Positions 41,625-51,306 of a DNA stretch of 64,000 nucleotides are shown here, in pieces. The stretch spans positions 1 to 64,000 of the forward strand of contig DATIDG010000015.1 of assembly GCA_035456405.1 (NCBI GenBank), given 5' to 3'. Position numbers and translations under genes: made by a program. Positions within the stretch are counted from its first letter, which is position 1, and every line of letters starts with the position of its first letter. The DNA comes from JAGVSZ01 sp035456405 (lineage in GTDB: Bacteria; Pseudomonadota; Gammaproteobacteria; Burkholderiales; SG8-39). The notes under the pieces are model-generated. The model searched no databases. It was given only the letters and a program-made list of their open reading frames with translations, and was not told the DNA's origin.

Positions 41625-42575
41625 CTATTCCATGAACAGCGAGGAAACCGAGTCCTCGTTCGATATCCTCAGGATCGTCTCGGCGAGCAGTCCGGCGACC
41701 GAGAGCGCGCGTATCTTCTTGCACGCCTGTGCGTCCGTGCGCAGCGGGATCGTGTCGGTCACGACGACCTCGTCGAGCGACGACTCCTCGATGCGCGTCA
41801 CCGCGTTGCCCGACAGCACCGCGTGCGTGCAGTAGGCCAGCACGCCGATCGCACCCTGCTCCTTCAGCGCGTCGGCCGCGCGGGCGAGCGTGTTCGCGGT
41901 GTCGACGATGTCGTCCATGATCACGCAGGTGCGTCCCTCCACCTCGCCGATGATGTTCATCACCTCGGAGACGTTCGGGCGGGGACGACGCTTGTCGATG
42001 ATCGCGAGGTCGGACTCGAGGCGCTTCGCGAGCGCCCGGGCACGGACCACTCCACCGACGTCCGGCGACACGACGATCACGTTCTCGTAGTTGTGTTTCC
42101 AAACGTCGCCGAGCAGCACCGGCGCGGCATAGACGTTGTCCACCGGGACGTCGAAGAAGCCCTGGATCTGGTCGGCGTGCAGGTCCATCGTCAGCACGCG
42201 GTCCACGCCGACCGCGGCGAGCATATTGGCCACCACTTTCGCGCTGATCGCGACCCGCGCCGAGCGCGGCCGGCGGTCCTGACGCGCGTAGCCGAAGTAC
42301 GGCATCGCCGCGGTGATGCGGCCAGCCGATGCGCGGCGCAGCGCGTCCACCATGATCAGCAGCTCCAGCAGGCTGTCGTTGGTGGGCGTGCACGTCGGCT
42401 GCAGCACGAAGACGTCCTTGCCGCGGACGTTCTCCAGGATCTCGACCATCACCTCGCCGTCCGAGAACTTCCCGACGACCGCGTGGCCGATCGGGATGTT
42501 CAGGCGCTTGACGACGTTGTGCGCGAGCAGGGGATTCGCGTTCCCCGTGAACACCATCAGGTTCTCGTAGGCCAT
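41625..42575 (-). CDS. prs: ribose-phosphate pyrophosphokinase
   Basis: A 316-aa enzyme making PRPP from ribose-5-phosphate and ATP. It has FSDGEVMVEILENVRGKDVF, the flexible loop RQDRRPRSARV and MDLHADQIQGFFDVPVD. The PRPP loop reads DDIVDTANTL, with Asn where many homologues have Gly. It is upstream of rplY. Confidence 0.97.
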   Translation of the reverse strand: MAYENLMVFTGNANPLLAHNVVKRLNIPIGHAVVGKFSDGEVMVEILENVRGKDVFVLQPTCTPTNDSLLELLIMVDALRRASAGRITAAMPYFGYARQDRRPRSARVAISAKVVANMLAAVGVDRVLTMDLHADQIQGFFDVPVDNVYAAPVLLGDVWKHNYENVIVVSPDVGGVVRARALAKRLESDLAIIDKRRPRPNVSEVMNIIGEVEGRTCVIMDDIVDTANTLARAADALKEQGAIGVLAYCTHAVLSGNAVTRIEESSLDEVVVTDTIPLRTDAQACKKIRALSVAGLLAETILRISNEDSVSSLFME

Positions 42576-42680
42576 CGGTGTCGTCGCGCGTGTTGGACCC
42601 GTGTCCGATCAGAAAGAACGCCAGTCGCAAGACGTCTCGCGGCTGGCGGCTCGAATGCTCTCTCGGGTCAGCGGAGGAAA

Positions 42681-42757
42681 TGGCTGGGGAGGAAGGATTC
42701 GAACCCTCGTATGGCGGAATCAAAATCCGCTGCCTTAACCAGCTTGGCGACTCCCCA
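42681..42757 (-). tRNA. tRNA-Gln (anticodon TTG)
   Basis: On the complement the acceptor TGGGGAG pairs with CTCCCCA. The anticodon stem-loop is GCGGATTTTGATTCCGC with anticodon TTG. The T arm is GAGGG-TTCGAAT-CCTTC, with one imperfect pair. Discriminator G and encoded CCA are present. Length is 77 nt. It lies between prs and ispE, a conserved betaproteobacterial position. Confidence 0.95.
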
Positions 42758-42766
42758 GTTGCGGAA

Positions 42767-43609
42767 TCATCGTTCGGGGGCAAGGGGGTGGCGGTCCAGA
42801 CCGCGGACCGCCGACGCACGCCATTCCCCGGGAACCTTTGCCGCGACCGTCCGGGCCTCGTCTTCGCGCCCGAACGCCGCGAAAACACTCGACCCGGATC
42901 CGCTCATCCGCGCCGCGCCGTGGGCTGCCAGCCACTCGAGCGCACGCGCGACTTCCGGAAACCTCGCTCGCACCACGGGCTCGAGATCGTTGCGTCCGAG
43001 CCCCGCGAAAAAGGCTGTAATTTTGAGGGGTTTCGTATCTCGTGTCAATTCGGGCGCGGTGAACATTTCCCGCGTCGAGACAGCGACTTGCGGCGTGATC
43101 ACGACATACCATGCGGGGGGCAGATCGAGCGGCGTCAGCACCTCTCCGACGCCTTCGCCGAGCGCATTCCGGCCGAAGAGGAAGAACGGGACGTCTGCCC
43201 CCAACCTCAGGCCGATCCGGGCGAGATCCGCTCGTGCCAGGCGCGTGCCCCACAGCTCGTTCAGTGCGATCAGCGTGGTTGCCGCGTCGGAGCTGCCGCC
43301 GCCCAATCCACCGCCGAGCGGAATGCGCTTCTCCAGCGAAATCGTTGCGCCCTCGCGGCACGCGGTCTCCGCCTGGAGCGCCCGTGCTGCACGCACGGTG
43401 AGGTCGTCGTCTTCGGGAACGCCTGCGATCGGCGTCGTGCGCCGGATCGCGCGATCTGCGCGCGGTGCGAACGTGAGCGTGTCGGCGAGATCGATCAGCC
43501 GGAACACGGTTTGCAGCAGGTGATAACCGTCCGTACGACGGCCGACCACGTGCAGCATGAGGTTGAGCTTGGCCGGCGCCGGCCAGCCACGCCGCCAGGC
43601 CACGTTCAT
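42767..43609 (-). CDS. ispE: 4-diphosphocytidyl-2-C-methyl-D-erythritol kinase
   Basis: A 280-aa GHMP kinase of the MEP isoprenoid pathway. It has PAPAKLNLMLHVVGRRTDGYH, the ATP loop IPLGGGLGGGSSDAATTL and MSGSGSSVFAAF. The ATG at 43607 overlaps the lolB stop by 4 nt, so the two genes are coupled. Confidence 0.95.
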   Translation of the reverse strand: MNVAWRRGWPAPAKLNLMLHVVGRRTDGYHLLQTVFRLIDLADTLTFAPRADRAIRRTTPIAGVPEDDDLTVRAARALQAETACREGATISLEKRIPLGGGLGGGSSDAATTLIALNELWGTRLARADLARIGLRLGADVPFFLFGRNALGEGVGEVLTPLDLPPAWYVVITPQVAVSTREMFTAPELTRDTKPLKITAFFAGLGRNDLEPVVRARFPEVARALEWLAAHGAARMSGSGSSVFAAFGREDEARTVAAKVPGEWRASAVRGLDRHPLAPER

Positions 43610-44154
43610 CGCGGCGCCACCTGCCATTCCTCGATCGCGAGCCGGATGTCGAACACACCGCGTGTGAGCCGCAGGCGGGTGGGCAGGCGGCCGTCGTCGT
43701 CGTACGCGAGATACTCGATCGTCCAGCCCTGCTGGCGCAGCTCGGCGAGCTGCCGGCCCTCGTAGCGCGTCTCGGCCGGCACGCCCGGCTGGGGGCGTCC
43801 TCGCAGCCATTGGGGCAGCCCCTCCAGCGGCAGCGCATAGCCGAGTGCCTGTTCGGTGAGCCGCTCTGGATCCGCGGCGGTGAAGCGTTGGCGATCGGAG
43901 GTCACGAGCGTGTAGACGCCCTCCCGCCGCGTGATCTCGGCGATGCCTTGTCCGAGCGGCGTGGAGATGAGAAGTTCGTCGTCCGCCTCGCTGTGGCGCC
44001 AGGCGACTCGCCCGCTCGCGGCCTCCTCGCCATAACGCACCGCGACGCGCCCGACGACCGCGAACTCGCCCTCGCGCGCCGTCTGCGGTGGCGCAATGCT
44101 TGCGCAGGCGCCGAGGAGCGCGGCGGCGAAGACCAGGATCGGGAGCGTGCGCAT
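43606..44154 (-). CDS. lolB: outer-membrane lipoprotein receptor LolB
   Basis: A 182-aa lipoprotein with lipobox LLGAC. The LolB beta-barrel motifs are GRVAVRYGEEAASGRVAWRH, LGQGIAEI and LPQWLRGRPQPG. It receives lipoproteins from LolA and inserts them in the outer membrane. It lies between the TPR lipoprotein and ispE genes in the usual order. Confidence 0.93.
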   Translation of the reverse strand: MRTLPILVFAAALLGACASIAPPQTAREGEFAVVGRVAVRYGEEAASGRVAWRHSEADDELLISTPLGQGIAEITRREGVYTLVTSDRQRFTAADPERLTEQALGYALPLEGLPQWLRGRPQPGVPAETRYEGRQLAELRQQGWTIEYLAYDDDGRLPTRLRLTRGVFDIRLAIEEWQVAPR

Positions 44155-44189
44155 CGCGCCGCGCGCGGCGAGCGCGCTGGAAGGCCGGG

Positions 44190-45980
44190 CTACTTGCCGA
44201 AGCGGTCGACGGTCTTTATCAGGACGTCGTTATCGGGCGTCTTCTTGAGCGCGTCGTGCCAGACTTTGCGCGCTTCGTCGCGCCGGCCGAGCACCCACAG
44301 CACCTCGCCGAGGTGCGCCGCGATCTCGGCATCGGGGCGGATCGAGTGGGCGCGCTGCAGATACTTCAGGCCGTCCTCCGTCTTGCCCTGGCGATACAGC
44401 ACCCAGCCCATGCTGTCCATGATGAACGCATCGTCCGGCGAGAGCTTGAGGGCTTTGTCGATCAGCTCCTGCGCCTCGTCGAGGCGCAGGTTGCGGTCCG
44501 CCAGCGTGTAGCCGAGGGCGTTGTAGGCGTGCGCATGGTCCGGCTTGATGAGGAGGAGCTTGCGCAGGCTCGACTCGAGAACATCGACGCGGTCGATCTT
44601 CTCCGCGAGCATCGCGTGGTCGTAGAGCAGCTCCGGACTGTTCGGCAGCTTTACGAGCGCTTCATCGACGACCCCGAACGCCTCCTTCTCGCGCTTGGCG
44701 TCGCGCAGGAGCTGGGCCTCGGCGAGGATGAGCTGCACGCGCTGCTCGTTGCTCTGCGCGTTGACCTGCTGGAGATACTTGCGCGCGCCGTCGAGGTCGC
44801 CCTGCTTCGACATCACCTGCGCCGAGCGGATCTGCGCCGGCATGAACTGCTCGCCGCGCGTCACCTCCGAGTACCACTTCAGCGCGTCCGGAAAGCGCTT
44901 CTGCTCCTCGGAGACCTGGCCCAGGTAGAAGCGTACCGTGTTGCGGTCGCGATAGCCAAGGTCGAGCAGGCGCTTGAGGTTCGCATCGGCGGTCATCCAG
45001 TCCTCGAGCTGCATCGACAGGACCGCGATGGAGAACACCACGTCGGTGTTGTCCGGATAGTCCTTGACGAGCTGCTCGAACTCTCCCCGCGCCTCCGGGA
45101 ACTTCTTGTCCGCGACCAGCGTGCGCGCGTATGCGAGCCGCGCCTCGCGCGCTTTCGGGTACTGCTTGAGGTACTGCGCGAGGCGCTCGGATGCAGCGGC
45201 GTTGGATTTCTTCTGCAGCAGCTGCGCCTCGTACAGCGCGGCGAGCTCCCAGTCGGGCTTGAGACGGGACGCCTCCCGGATCTCCTTCAGAGCGAGCTCG
45301 TCCTGACCTGCGTTGGCGGCGGCCGCGGCCACTGCAAAGCGCGCCTGCGCGAGCTCCGGATAGGGCTCCGCGAGGCTCTGGATGGCCTCCAGGGACGCGC
45401 CCTTGTCGGGGTTGTTGCCGAGCAGCCGATTGAGCTGCATGAAGCCATCGCCGCGATTCTCGCCCGAAGCCGCGAGAATGCGCTTGAGGTAAGGCTGCGC
45501 CTCGTCGACGCGGTTCGCGTTGACGAGCAGGCTCGCGGCCGCGCCGAGCGCGCGCGTGGAGGTGGGTGCCGCGTCCGCCCACACCTTTGCCGACTCGACC
45601 GCCGCCTCGGGCATGCGCGCCTCGAGCGCGATCTGCGTCGCACGCTCGGCCACGCGCGGATCCTTCGTCTTGCGCGCGAGATCGACATAGGCCTGCGCGG
45701 CCAGGGTCGCGTTGCCCCGCTGGCCGGCGATCTCCGCCAGCAGGAACTCGTACATCGTCTCGCCGGTCAGGTCCTGCTTAGGCAGATCGGCCTCGCGGCT
45801 GTCCGCCAGGTGTTCGCCTCCGGGCCCCGGTTTCGCCGCAGCAGCGTCGATGTCGGACGCTTTGGGGGTCGCAGTCCGCGAAGGCTGGCCGGCACAGGCG
45901 GCCAGGAGACCCGCTGCGGCGATGAGCGCGAGGACGCGCGCGATGCGAAGGGTCGCGAGCGGGAAGGAAGGGTTGGTCAT
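44190..45980 (-). CDS. TPR-repeat lipoprotein
   Basis: A 596-aa outer-membrane-type lipoprotein. The lipobox is LLAAC (Cys at about 29), and at least a dozen tetratricopeptide repeats follow through the whole length (for example AYNALGYTLADRNLRLDEAQELIDKAL). It is the standard neighbour of lolB in betaproteobacteria; the specific function is unknown. Divergent from mutM. Confidence 0.88.
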   Translation of the reverse strand: MTNPSFPLATLRIARVLALIAAAGLLAACAGQPSRTATPKASDIDAAAAKPGPGGEHLADSREADLPKQDLTGETMYEFLLAEIAGQRGNATLAAQAYVDLARKTKDPRVAERATQIALEARMPEAAVESAKVWADAAPTSTRALGAAASLLVNANRVDEAQPYLKRILAASGENRGDGFMQLNRLLGNNPDKGASLEAIQSLAEPYPELAQARFAVAAAAANAGQDELALKEIREASRLKPDWELAALYEAQLLQKKSNAAASERLAQYLKQYPKAREARLAYARTLVADKKFPEARGEFEQLVKDYPDNTDVVFSIAVLSMQLEDWMTADANLKRLLDLGYRDRNTVRFYLGQVSEEQKRFPDALKWYSEVTRGEQFMPAQIRSAQVMSKQGDLDGARKYLQQVNAQSNEQRVQLILAEAQLLRDAKREKEAFGVVDEALVKLPNSPELLYDHAMLAEKIDRVDVLESSLRKLLLIKPDHAHAYNALGYTLADRNLRLDEAQELIDKALKLSPDDAFIMDSMGWVLYRQGKTEDGLKYLQRAHSIRPDAEIAAHLGEVLWVLGRRDEARKVWHDALKKTPDNDVLIKTVDRFGK

Positions 45981-46076
45981 ATTGGACGGGGCCGGTGCTG
46001 CTGATCGACAGGCGAGTTTAGTATATTTCCCCGTCGCCTCAAGTTGAACGTCTCTCGCCGCGGCGACGATTGCACG

Positions 46077-46892
46077 ATGCCCGAGCTCCCTGAAGTCGAG
46101 ATCACCCGCCGCGGCATCGCTCCCGCGCTCCAGCACCGGACCATCACCGCCGTGACGGTCCGCGAGCCGCGCCTGCGCTGGCGGGTGCCCAACGACCTCG
46201 AAGCGATCCTGCTCGGCGCGCGGATCCGGACGGTGCGGCGCCGTGCGAAGTACCTGCTGCTCGGCTGTGGCCAGGGGACGCTGATCGTTCACCTCGGTAT
46301 GTCGGGGAGCCTGCGTGTCGTGCGCGCGGCCGAGCCACCGGGACCACATGACCACTTCGACCTCGGGGTCGGCGACGTGGCGCTGCGCTTGCGCGACCCG
46401 CGGCGGTTCGGGGCCGTTCTCTGGCACGCAGGCGACCCCGGACGCCATCCCCTGCTCGCACACCTGGGCGTGGAACCACTGTCGCGCGCGTTCACCGGAA
46501 AGCTGCTGCACGCAGCGACACGCCGCCGTCGCGTCGCGATCAAGCAGGCGCTCATGGATCACAAGGTGGTGGTCGGCGTAGGTAACATCTATGCTAACGA
46601 GAGCCTTTTCCGCGCGCGCATCCACCCGCGTACCGCCGCGAGCCGACTCTCGGTCGAGCGCTGCGAGCGCCTCGCCAACGCGGTGCGCACGACTCTCGCA
46701 GATGCGCTCGCGGCCGGCGGCAGCAGCTTGCGTGACTTCGTGCACTCCGACGGGTCGCCGGGATACTTCCAGCAGCGGTACTTCGTCTACGACCGCGAGG
46801 GTGCACCCTGTCGGTCTTGCGGGTCACCGGTCCGCCGCATCGTCCAGGGGCAGCGCTCGACCTGGTACTGCCCGGCATGCCAGCGCCGGTAG
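46077..46892 (+). CDS. mutM: formamidopyrimidine-DNA glycosylase
   Basis: A 271-aa enzyme beginning MPELPEVEITRRG (Pro nucleophile, Glu3). GVGNIYANESLFRARIHP and a C-terminal zinc finger (CRSCG...CPACQ) are present. It removes 8-oxoguanine. The start is set by the invariant MPELPEVE; upstream codons back to 46044 are not part of the enzyme. Confidence 0.97.
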   Translation: MPELPEVEITRRGIAPALQHRTITAVTVREPRLRWRVPNDLEAILLGARIRTVRRRAKYLLLGCGQGTLIVHLGMSGSLRVVRAAEPPGPHDHFDLGVGDVALRLRDPRRFGAVLWHAGDPGRHPLLAHLGVEPLSRAFTGKLLHAATRRRRVAIKQALMDHKVVVGVGNIYANESLFRARIHPRTAASRLSVERCERLANAVRTTLADALAAGGSSLRDFVHSDGSPGYFQQRYFVYDREGAPCRSCGSPVRRIVQGQRSTWYCPACQRR

Positions 46893-46965
46893 TGCCTTGG
46901 CGCCCTGAAATCTCTTTCCGATCGCATAGTTGCGGCAATCTGTGCACGTGATACAGTAAGCGAGC

Positions 46966-48948
46966 ATGGACACGTCCGCCCTACCCCCAGGGGTTGCTGC
47001 GAGCCTCGTACAGCGGTTCCAGGACTACAGCGCCTGGCGCGCCGACGTGGCCGCCCGAATCGTCGCGTTCCGGCGCTGGCTGCACGAGAACGAGCTCGCA
47101 GACGCGCAGACCGAACTTCGGATCAAGCAGCTCCTCGAGCGGCTGGACGAGGACAAGCTGACGATCGCGTTCGTCGCCGAGTTCTCGCGCGGGAAGTCGG
47201 AACTCATCAACGCCATCTTCTTCGCCGACTACGGCCGGCGCCTGCTGCCTTCCTCGAGCGGCCGCACGACGATGTGTCCGACGGAGCTTGCCTGGGACCC
47301 GTCCGGCACCCCCGCGATTCATCTCCTCCCGATCGAGACGCGGGCCACAAATGCGACGACGAGCGAATTCAAGCGCTTCCCCGACGAATGGGAGGTCGTC
47401 CCGCTGGACGTCGGCGACGCGCGCTCGCTCGTGGAAGCGTTCCAGCAGGTCCGCGCGACCAAGCGGGTGCCGATCGAGGAGGCGAAGCACTACGGCCTCT
47501 TCCTCCAGCACGAGAGCAGCCAGTCCGCCGGGTTCGCCGCCGACGGAATGGTCGAGATCCCGCGCTGGCGGCACGCCGTCATCAACTTTCCGCACCCGTT
47601 GCTCGAGAAGGGGCTGGTGATCCTCGACACGCCCGGGCTTAACGCGATCGGCACCGAACCCGAGCTGACGCTCAACCTGCTGCCGAACTCTCACGCGGTG
47701 CTTTTCGTCCTGGCCGTCGACACCGGCGTCTCGAAGAGCGATGCCGAAGTCTGGCGGGAGTACCTCGCGCTGACGCCCGGACCCCAGAAAGGGCGCTATG
47801 TCGTCCTGAACAAGATCGACACGCTCTGGGACGGCCTGCGCAGCGAGCAGGAGATCGACGCCGAGATCGACCGCCAAATGGACTTCGTCGGCGACGTGCT
47901 CAACGTGCCCGACGAACAGGTGCTGGCAGTGTCGGCGCAGAAGGGGTTGGTCGCGAAGATCACCGAGGACGACCGTCTCCTCGGCCGCAGCCGGCTGCCC
48001 GTCCTCGAGCACACACTCTCGGCGCAGCTCATCCCGGGCAAACAGGCGATCGTGCGGGAGTCGACTCGCCAAGAAGTCGCCGACCTGCTGCTCAATACCC
48101 GCTCGATCCTCGAGGCGCGGCTTACCGGCGTGCTCGAGCAGCTCGCCGACCTGCGGAGCCTGCGCGGCCGCAACCTCGACGTCGTCGAGGAGATGATGCG
48201 CAAGGTGCGTGTCGAGAAGCAAGAGTTCGAGCGCGGGCTGGCGCAGTTCCAAGCCACGCGCGGAGTGTTCTCGCAGCTCACCAACACGCTCTTCACGCAC
48301 CTCGGCATGGACGCGCTGAACGAGGAGGGCAAGCGCGCGCTGCGCGGGATGAGCCGCGCCCGCCTCACCCCACAGCTCCGGGCGGCGATGCAGGGCTACT
48401 TCGACGGCGTGCGCGGGAAGCTCGAGCGCGCAAGCGACGTGATCGCCGAGATCCAGACGATGATGCAGGCGATGTACCGCAAGTTCGCCGCCGAGCACGG
48501 GCTGCGGCTCGTGGCGCCGCAGGGCTTCTCGCTGCTCCGGTTCTACAAGCAGTTCGACCGCGTCGAACGCACGTTCCAGTTGCAGTTCGACACGGTCTAC
48601 ACCATGCTGACGAACGAGCAGCTCACGCTAACGCACAAATTCTTCGAGACCTGCGCGAGCCAGGTGCGGCGCATCTACCATTACGCAAACAAGGAGGCCG
48701 AGGCCTGGCTGCGCGCGATCATGTCTCCGATGGAGCTACAGGTGCGCGAGCACCAGATGCAGCTGCGCCGCCGGCTCGAGTCGATCAAGCGCATCCACCA
48801 GGCCACCGACACGCTCGAGGACCGCGTGAACGAGCTCGGGCAGGTCGAGACCACCCTCATGCACCAGCTCGACACGATCCACCTGCTTGCGGCGGACATT
48901 GAGCGTGTGCTCGACACCGAAGAGTCGGTGCTCGAGCAGGCCGCCTGA
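46966..48948 (+). CDS. bacterial dynamin-like GTPase
   Basis: A 660-aa dynamin-family protein. The P-loop reads FVAEFSRGKSELINAIFF, lacking the first Gly of GxxxxGKS but with GKS intact. G3 is LDTPGLN and G4 is LNKID. Long helical stalk regions (about 360-660) include several coiled-coil segments (VEEMMRKVRVEKQEFERGL, VREHQMQLRRRLESI). No clear membrane helix is seen. It is probably involved in membrane remodelling. It stands alone between mutM and the convergent ferredoxin gene. Confidence 0.85.
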   Translation: MDTSALPPGVAASLVQRFQDYSAWRADVAARIVAFRRWLHENELADAQTELRIKQLLERLDEDKLTIAFVAEFSRGKSELINAIFFADYGRRLLPSSSGRTTMCPTELAWDPSGTPAIHLLPIETRATNATTSEFKRFPDEWEVVPLDVGDARSLVEAFQQVRATKRVPIEEAKHYGLFLQHESSQSAGFAADGMVEIPRWRHAVINFPHPLLEKGLVILDTPGLNAIGTEPELTLNLLPNSHAVLFVLAVDTGVSKSDAEVWREYLALTPGPQKGRYVVLNKIDTLWDGLRSEQEIDAEIDRQMDFVGDVLNVPDEQVLAVSAQKGLVAKITEDDRLLGRSRLPVLEHTLSAQLIPGKQAIVRESTRQEVADLLLNTRSILEARLTGVLEQLADLRSLRGRNLDVVEEMMRKVRVEKQEFERGLAQFQATRGVFSQLTNTLFTHLGMDALNEEGKRALRGMSRARLTPQLRAAMQGYFDGVRGKLERASDVIAEIQTMMQAMYRKFAAEHGLRLVAPQGFSLLRFYKQFDRVERTFQLQFDTVYTMLTNEQLTLTHKFFETCASQVRRIYHYANKEAEAWLRAIMSPMELQVREHQMQLRRRLESIKRIHQATDTLEDRVNELGQVETTLMHQLDTIHLLAADIERVLDTEESVLEQAA

Positions 48949-48957
48949 GCGGCCCCA

Positions 48958-49227
48958 TCAGCCCTCGGCGGTCGCCTTCTTGTTGACAGCGAGCGCGAGG
49001 TACTTCGCGAAGAGCTGATCCTTCGTCTCCACGAACGCCGGGTCGAGCGGAATGCAATCGACCGGACAGACCTTGCGGCACTGCGGCTCGTCGAAGTGGC
49101 CCACGCACTCGGTGCACCGGCGCGGGTCAATGGCATAGATCTCCGCGCCTTGCGAGATCGCACCGTTCGGGCACTCGGGCTCGCAGACATCGCAGTTGAT
49201 GCACTCGTCGGTGATGAGCAGCGCCAT
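48958..49227 (-). CDS. fdx: 2[4Fe-4S] ferredoxin, YfhL-type
   Basis: An 89-aa ferredoxin. Cluster motifs are CINCDVCEPECP and CTECVGHFDEPQCRKVCPVDC, with the insertion typical of the Alvin/YfhL-type family. It lies 13 nt after coaD, as in many betaproteobacteria. Electron partner unknown. Confidence 0.93.
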   Translation of the reverse strand: MALLITDECINCDVCEPECPNGAISQGAEIYAIDPRRCTECVGHFDEPQCRKVCPVDCIPLDPAFVETKDQLFAKYLALAVNKKATAEG

Positions 49228-49240
49228 GTTGCCTGGCTCT

Positions 49241-49729
49241 TCAGCTCCCGAGCTGCGTGACCTTGGCGCGCAGACGGTCGTTCACGATCGGGTGGACGAA
49301 CTTCGACGCGTCGCCGCCCAGCACCGCGATCTCCCGCACAATCGTCGCGGAGATAAACTGGTAGTTCTCGTCGGGCGTCAGGAACACCGTTTCGACGTCG
49401 GGGATGAGGCTGCGGTTCATGCCCGCCATCTGGAACTCGTACTCGAAATCCGAAACCGCGCGCAGGCCGCGCACGATGACCCGCGCCTTCTGGCTCAACA
49501 CGAAGTCGCGCAGCAGCCCGCTGAAGCTCAGCACGGTCACGTTCGGATACGCGGCAAGCACCTCGCGCGCCATCTGCACGCGCTCCTCGGTGGCGAAGAA
49601 CGGGCGCTTGAAGCGGCTGTCGGCGATGCCCACGACGAGGCTGCCGAACAGCGCGGCCGCGCGCCGCACGAGGTCCTCGTGGCCGCGGGTGAGCGGATCA
49701 AACGTGCCCGGATAGACAGCCTTGATCAC
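49241..49729 (-). CDS. coaD: phosphopantetheine adenylyltransferase
   Basis: A 162-aa nucleotidyltransferase of CoA synthesis. It has YPGTFDPLTRGHEDLV with the T-x-G-H motif, VIVRGLRAVSDFEYEFQMAGMN and ISATIVREI. The GTG start at 49727 has GGGAGA upstream and overlaps the 3' end of rsmD by 32 nt. Confidence 0.96.
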   Translation of the reverse strand: MIKAVYPGTFDPLTRGHEDLVRRAAALFGSLVVGIADSRFKRPFFATEERVQMAREVLAAYPNVTVLSFSGLLRDFVLSQKARVIVRGLRAVSDFEYEFQMAGMNRSLIPDVETVFLTPDENYQFISATIVREIAVLGGDASKFVHPIVNDRLRAKVTQLGS

Positions 49730-50297
49730 CTTCGTCTCCCTTCTCCAGGAGCTGGTAGTGCACTCCGCCGGCACGGTTCCGTCTGCGCACGCGCCACGTT
49801 GGCTCCGCCCCGATCGGCGCGTCGCTCTCGACATACACAACCCCCCGCGGTGCGAGCACGCCTTGAAGCTTCGGCAGGACTTTCGCGGCGAGGCCGCTCG
49901 CATAGGGCGGATCGACGAATATGACGTCAAACCGGCCGGCACCGGGAGTGGCGAGAAAGTGTAGCGCATCGCCGACGACGAGCCGGAAGCCGCGTGCGCC
50001 GAGCCGTGCGGCGTTCTCGCGCAGCGCGCGGGAGACCGGGTGTGAATGCTCCACCATTACGACCTCGGACGCGCCGCGCGAAAGCGCCTCGAACCCGAGG
50101 ACGCCGGAGCCGGCAAAGAGATCCAGGCACCGCCTCCCGGTGAGATCCTGGCCGAGCCAGTTGAACAGTGTCTCGCGCACGCGGTCCGGCGTCGGCCGGA
50201 GACCGGCCTCGTCGGGGAAGCCGATGAGACGGCTGCGCCATTCGCCGCCGATGATGCGGACGCGGTGCGCGCGCGGCGTGCGGGTTCCGGAGCTCAC
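49698..50297 (-). CDS. rsmD: 16S rRNA (guanine966-N2)-methyltransferase
   Basis: A 199-aa methyltransferase. It has RIIGGEWRSRLIGFP, RPTPDRVRETLFNWL, the SAM motif CLDLFAGSGVLGFEALSRGA and catalytic DPPY. The GTG at 50295-50297 was chosen as start; the open frame extends much further but without family similarity. It diverges from ftsY, a conserved arrangement. Confidence 0.94.
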   Translation of the reverse strand: MSSGTRTPRAHRVRIIGGEWRSRLIGFPDEAGLRPTPDRVRETLFNWLGQDLTGRRCLDLFAGSGVLGFEALSRGASEVVMVEHSHPVSRALRENAARLGARGFRLVVGDALHFLATPGAGRFDVIFVDPPYASGLAAKVLPKLQGVLAPRGVVYVESDAPIGAEPTWRVRRRNRAGGVHYQLLEKGDEGDQGCLSGHV

Positions 50298-50360
50298 AGG
50301 AAGCGCTCTGCTAGAATCGATCGCTGATCTTATCCCGGTCTTCGCGGCGCCCCCGCCGAC

Positions 50361-51296
50361 GTGTTCTCCTTCCGCAAGATATCCGACGATGCAGCCCAGG
50401 AGGCGTCCTGGTTCGCTCGCCTCCGGCAAGGCCTCAAGAAGACCGGCTCGCAACTGAGCGGGCTGTTCGGCGGAACCCGCATCGACGAGACGCTCTTCGA
50501 GGAACTCGAGAGCGCGCTGATCTCCGCCGACGCGGGGCTCGACGCCACGCGGCATCTGCTCGACCGGCTCCGCGCGCGCGTGAAGAAGGACCGGCTCGAG
50601 ACCCCCCAGGCGCTGAAGTCGGCGCTCGTCGAGGAGGTCGCAGGCCTGCTCGCGCCGCTCGAGGGCGCGTTCGACCCGACCACGCAAAAGCCGTTCGTCA
50701 TCATGATCGCGGGCGTCAACGGCGCCGGCAAGACGACATCCATCGGCAAGTTGGCAAAGTGGCTCCAGGGGCACGGCCTGTCGGTGCTGCTCGCCGCGGG
50801 CGACACGTTCCGTGCCGCGGCGCGCGAGCAGCTAGCCGCGTGGGGCGAGCGCAATCGCGTCGACGTCGTCGCGCAGGCGGGCGGCGACCCGGCGGCGGTG
50901 GTCTTCGATGCGATCGCCGCGGCGCGCGCGCGCGGCGTCGACGTCGTGATCGCCGATACCGCGGGCCGGCTGCCCACCCAGCTCCATCTCATGGAGGAGT
51001 TGAAGAAGATCAAGCGCGTAATCGCGAAAGCCGAGCCGACCGCGCCCCACGCGCTGCTGCTCGTGCTCGACGCGAACACCGGGCAGAACGCGCTGGCGCA
51101 GGTCAAGGCGTTCGACGACGCCCTGGGTCTCACCGGCCTCGTCCTGACGAAGCTCGATGGCACCGCGAAGGGCGGGGTCGTCGCGGCGATCGCGAAGACA
51201 CGTCCTGTCCCGCTCGCCTTCATCGGCGTGGGCGAAGGCATCGACGACCTGCGGCCGTTCGTTGCGCGCGACTTTGCGGCCGCCCTGCTCGACTGA
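50361..51296 (+). CDS. ftsY: signal recognition particle receptor FtsY
   Basis: A 311-aa SRP GTPase. A short N-terminal A region is followed by the N domain. The G domain has GVNGAGKTTSIGKLA, DTAGRLPTQ, TKLDGTAKGG and GVGEGIDDLRPF. It begins at GTG. It receives ribosome-nascent chains at the membrane and heads the ftsY-ftsE-ftsX group. Confidence 0.97.
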   Translation: MFSFRKISDDAAQEASWFARLRQGLKKTGSQLSGLFGGTRIDETLFEELESALISADAGLDATRHLLDRLRARVKKDRLETPQALKSALVEEVAGLLAPLEGAFDPTTQKPFVIMIAGVNGAGKTTSIGKLAKWLQGHGLSVLLAAGDTFRAAAREQLAAWGERNRVDVVAQAGGDPAAVVFDAIAAARARGVDVVIADTAGRLPTQLHLMEELKKIKRVIAKAEPTAPHALLLVLDANTGQNALAQVKAFDDALGLTGLVLTKLDGTAKGGVVAAIAKTRPVPLAFIGVGEGIDDLRPFVARDFAAALLD

Positions 51297-51306
51297 GGAT
51301 CCGGCG

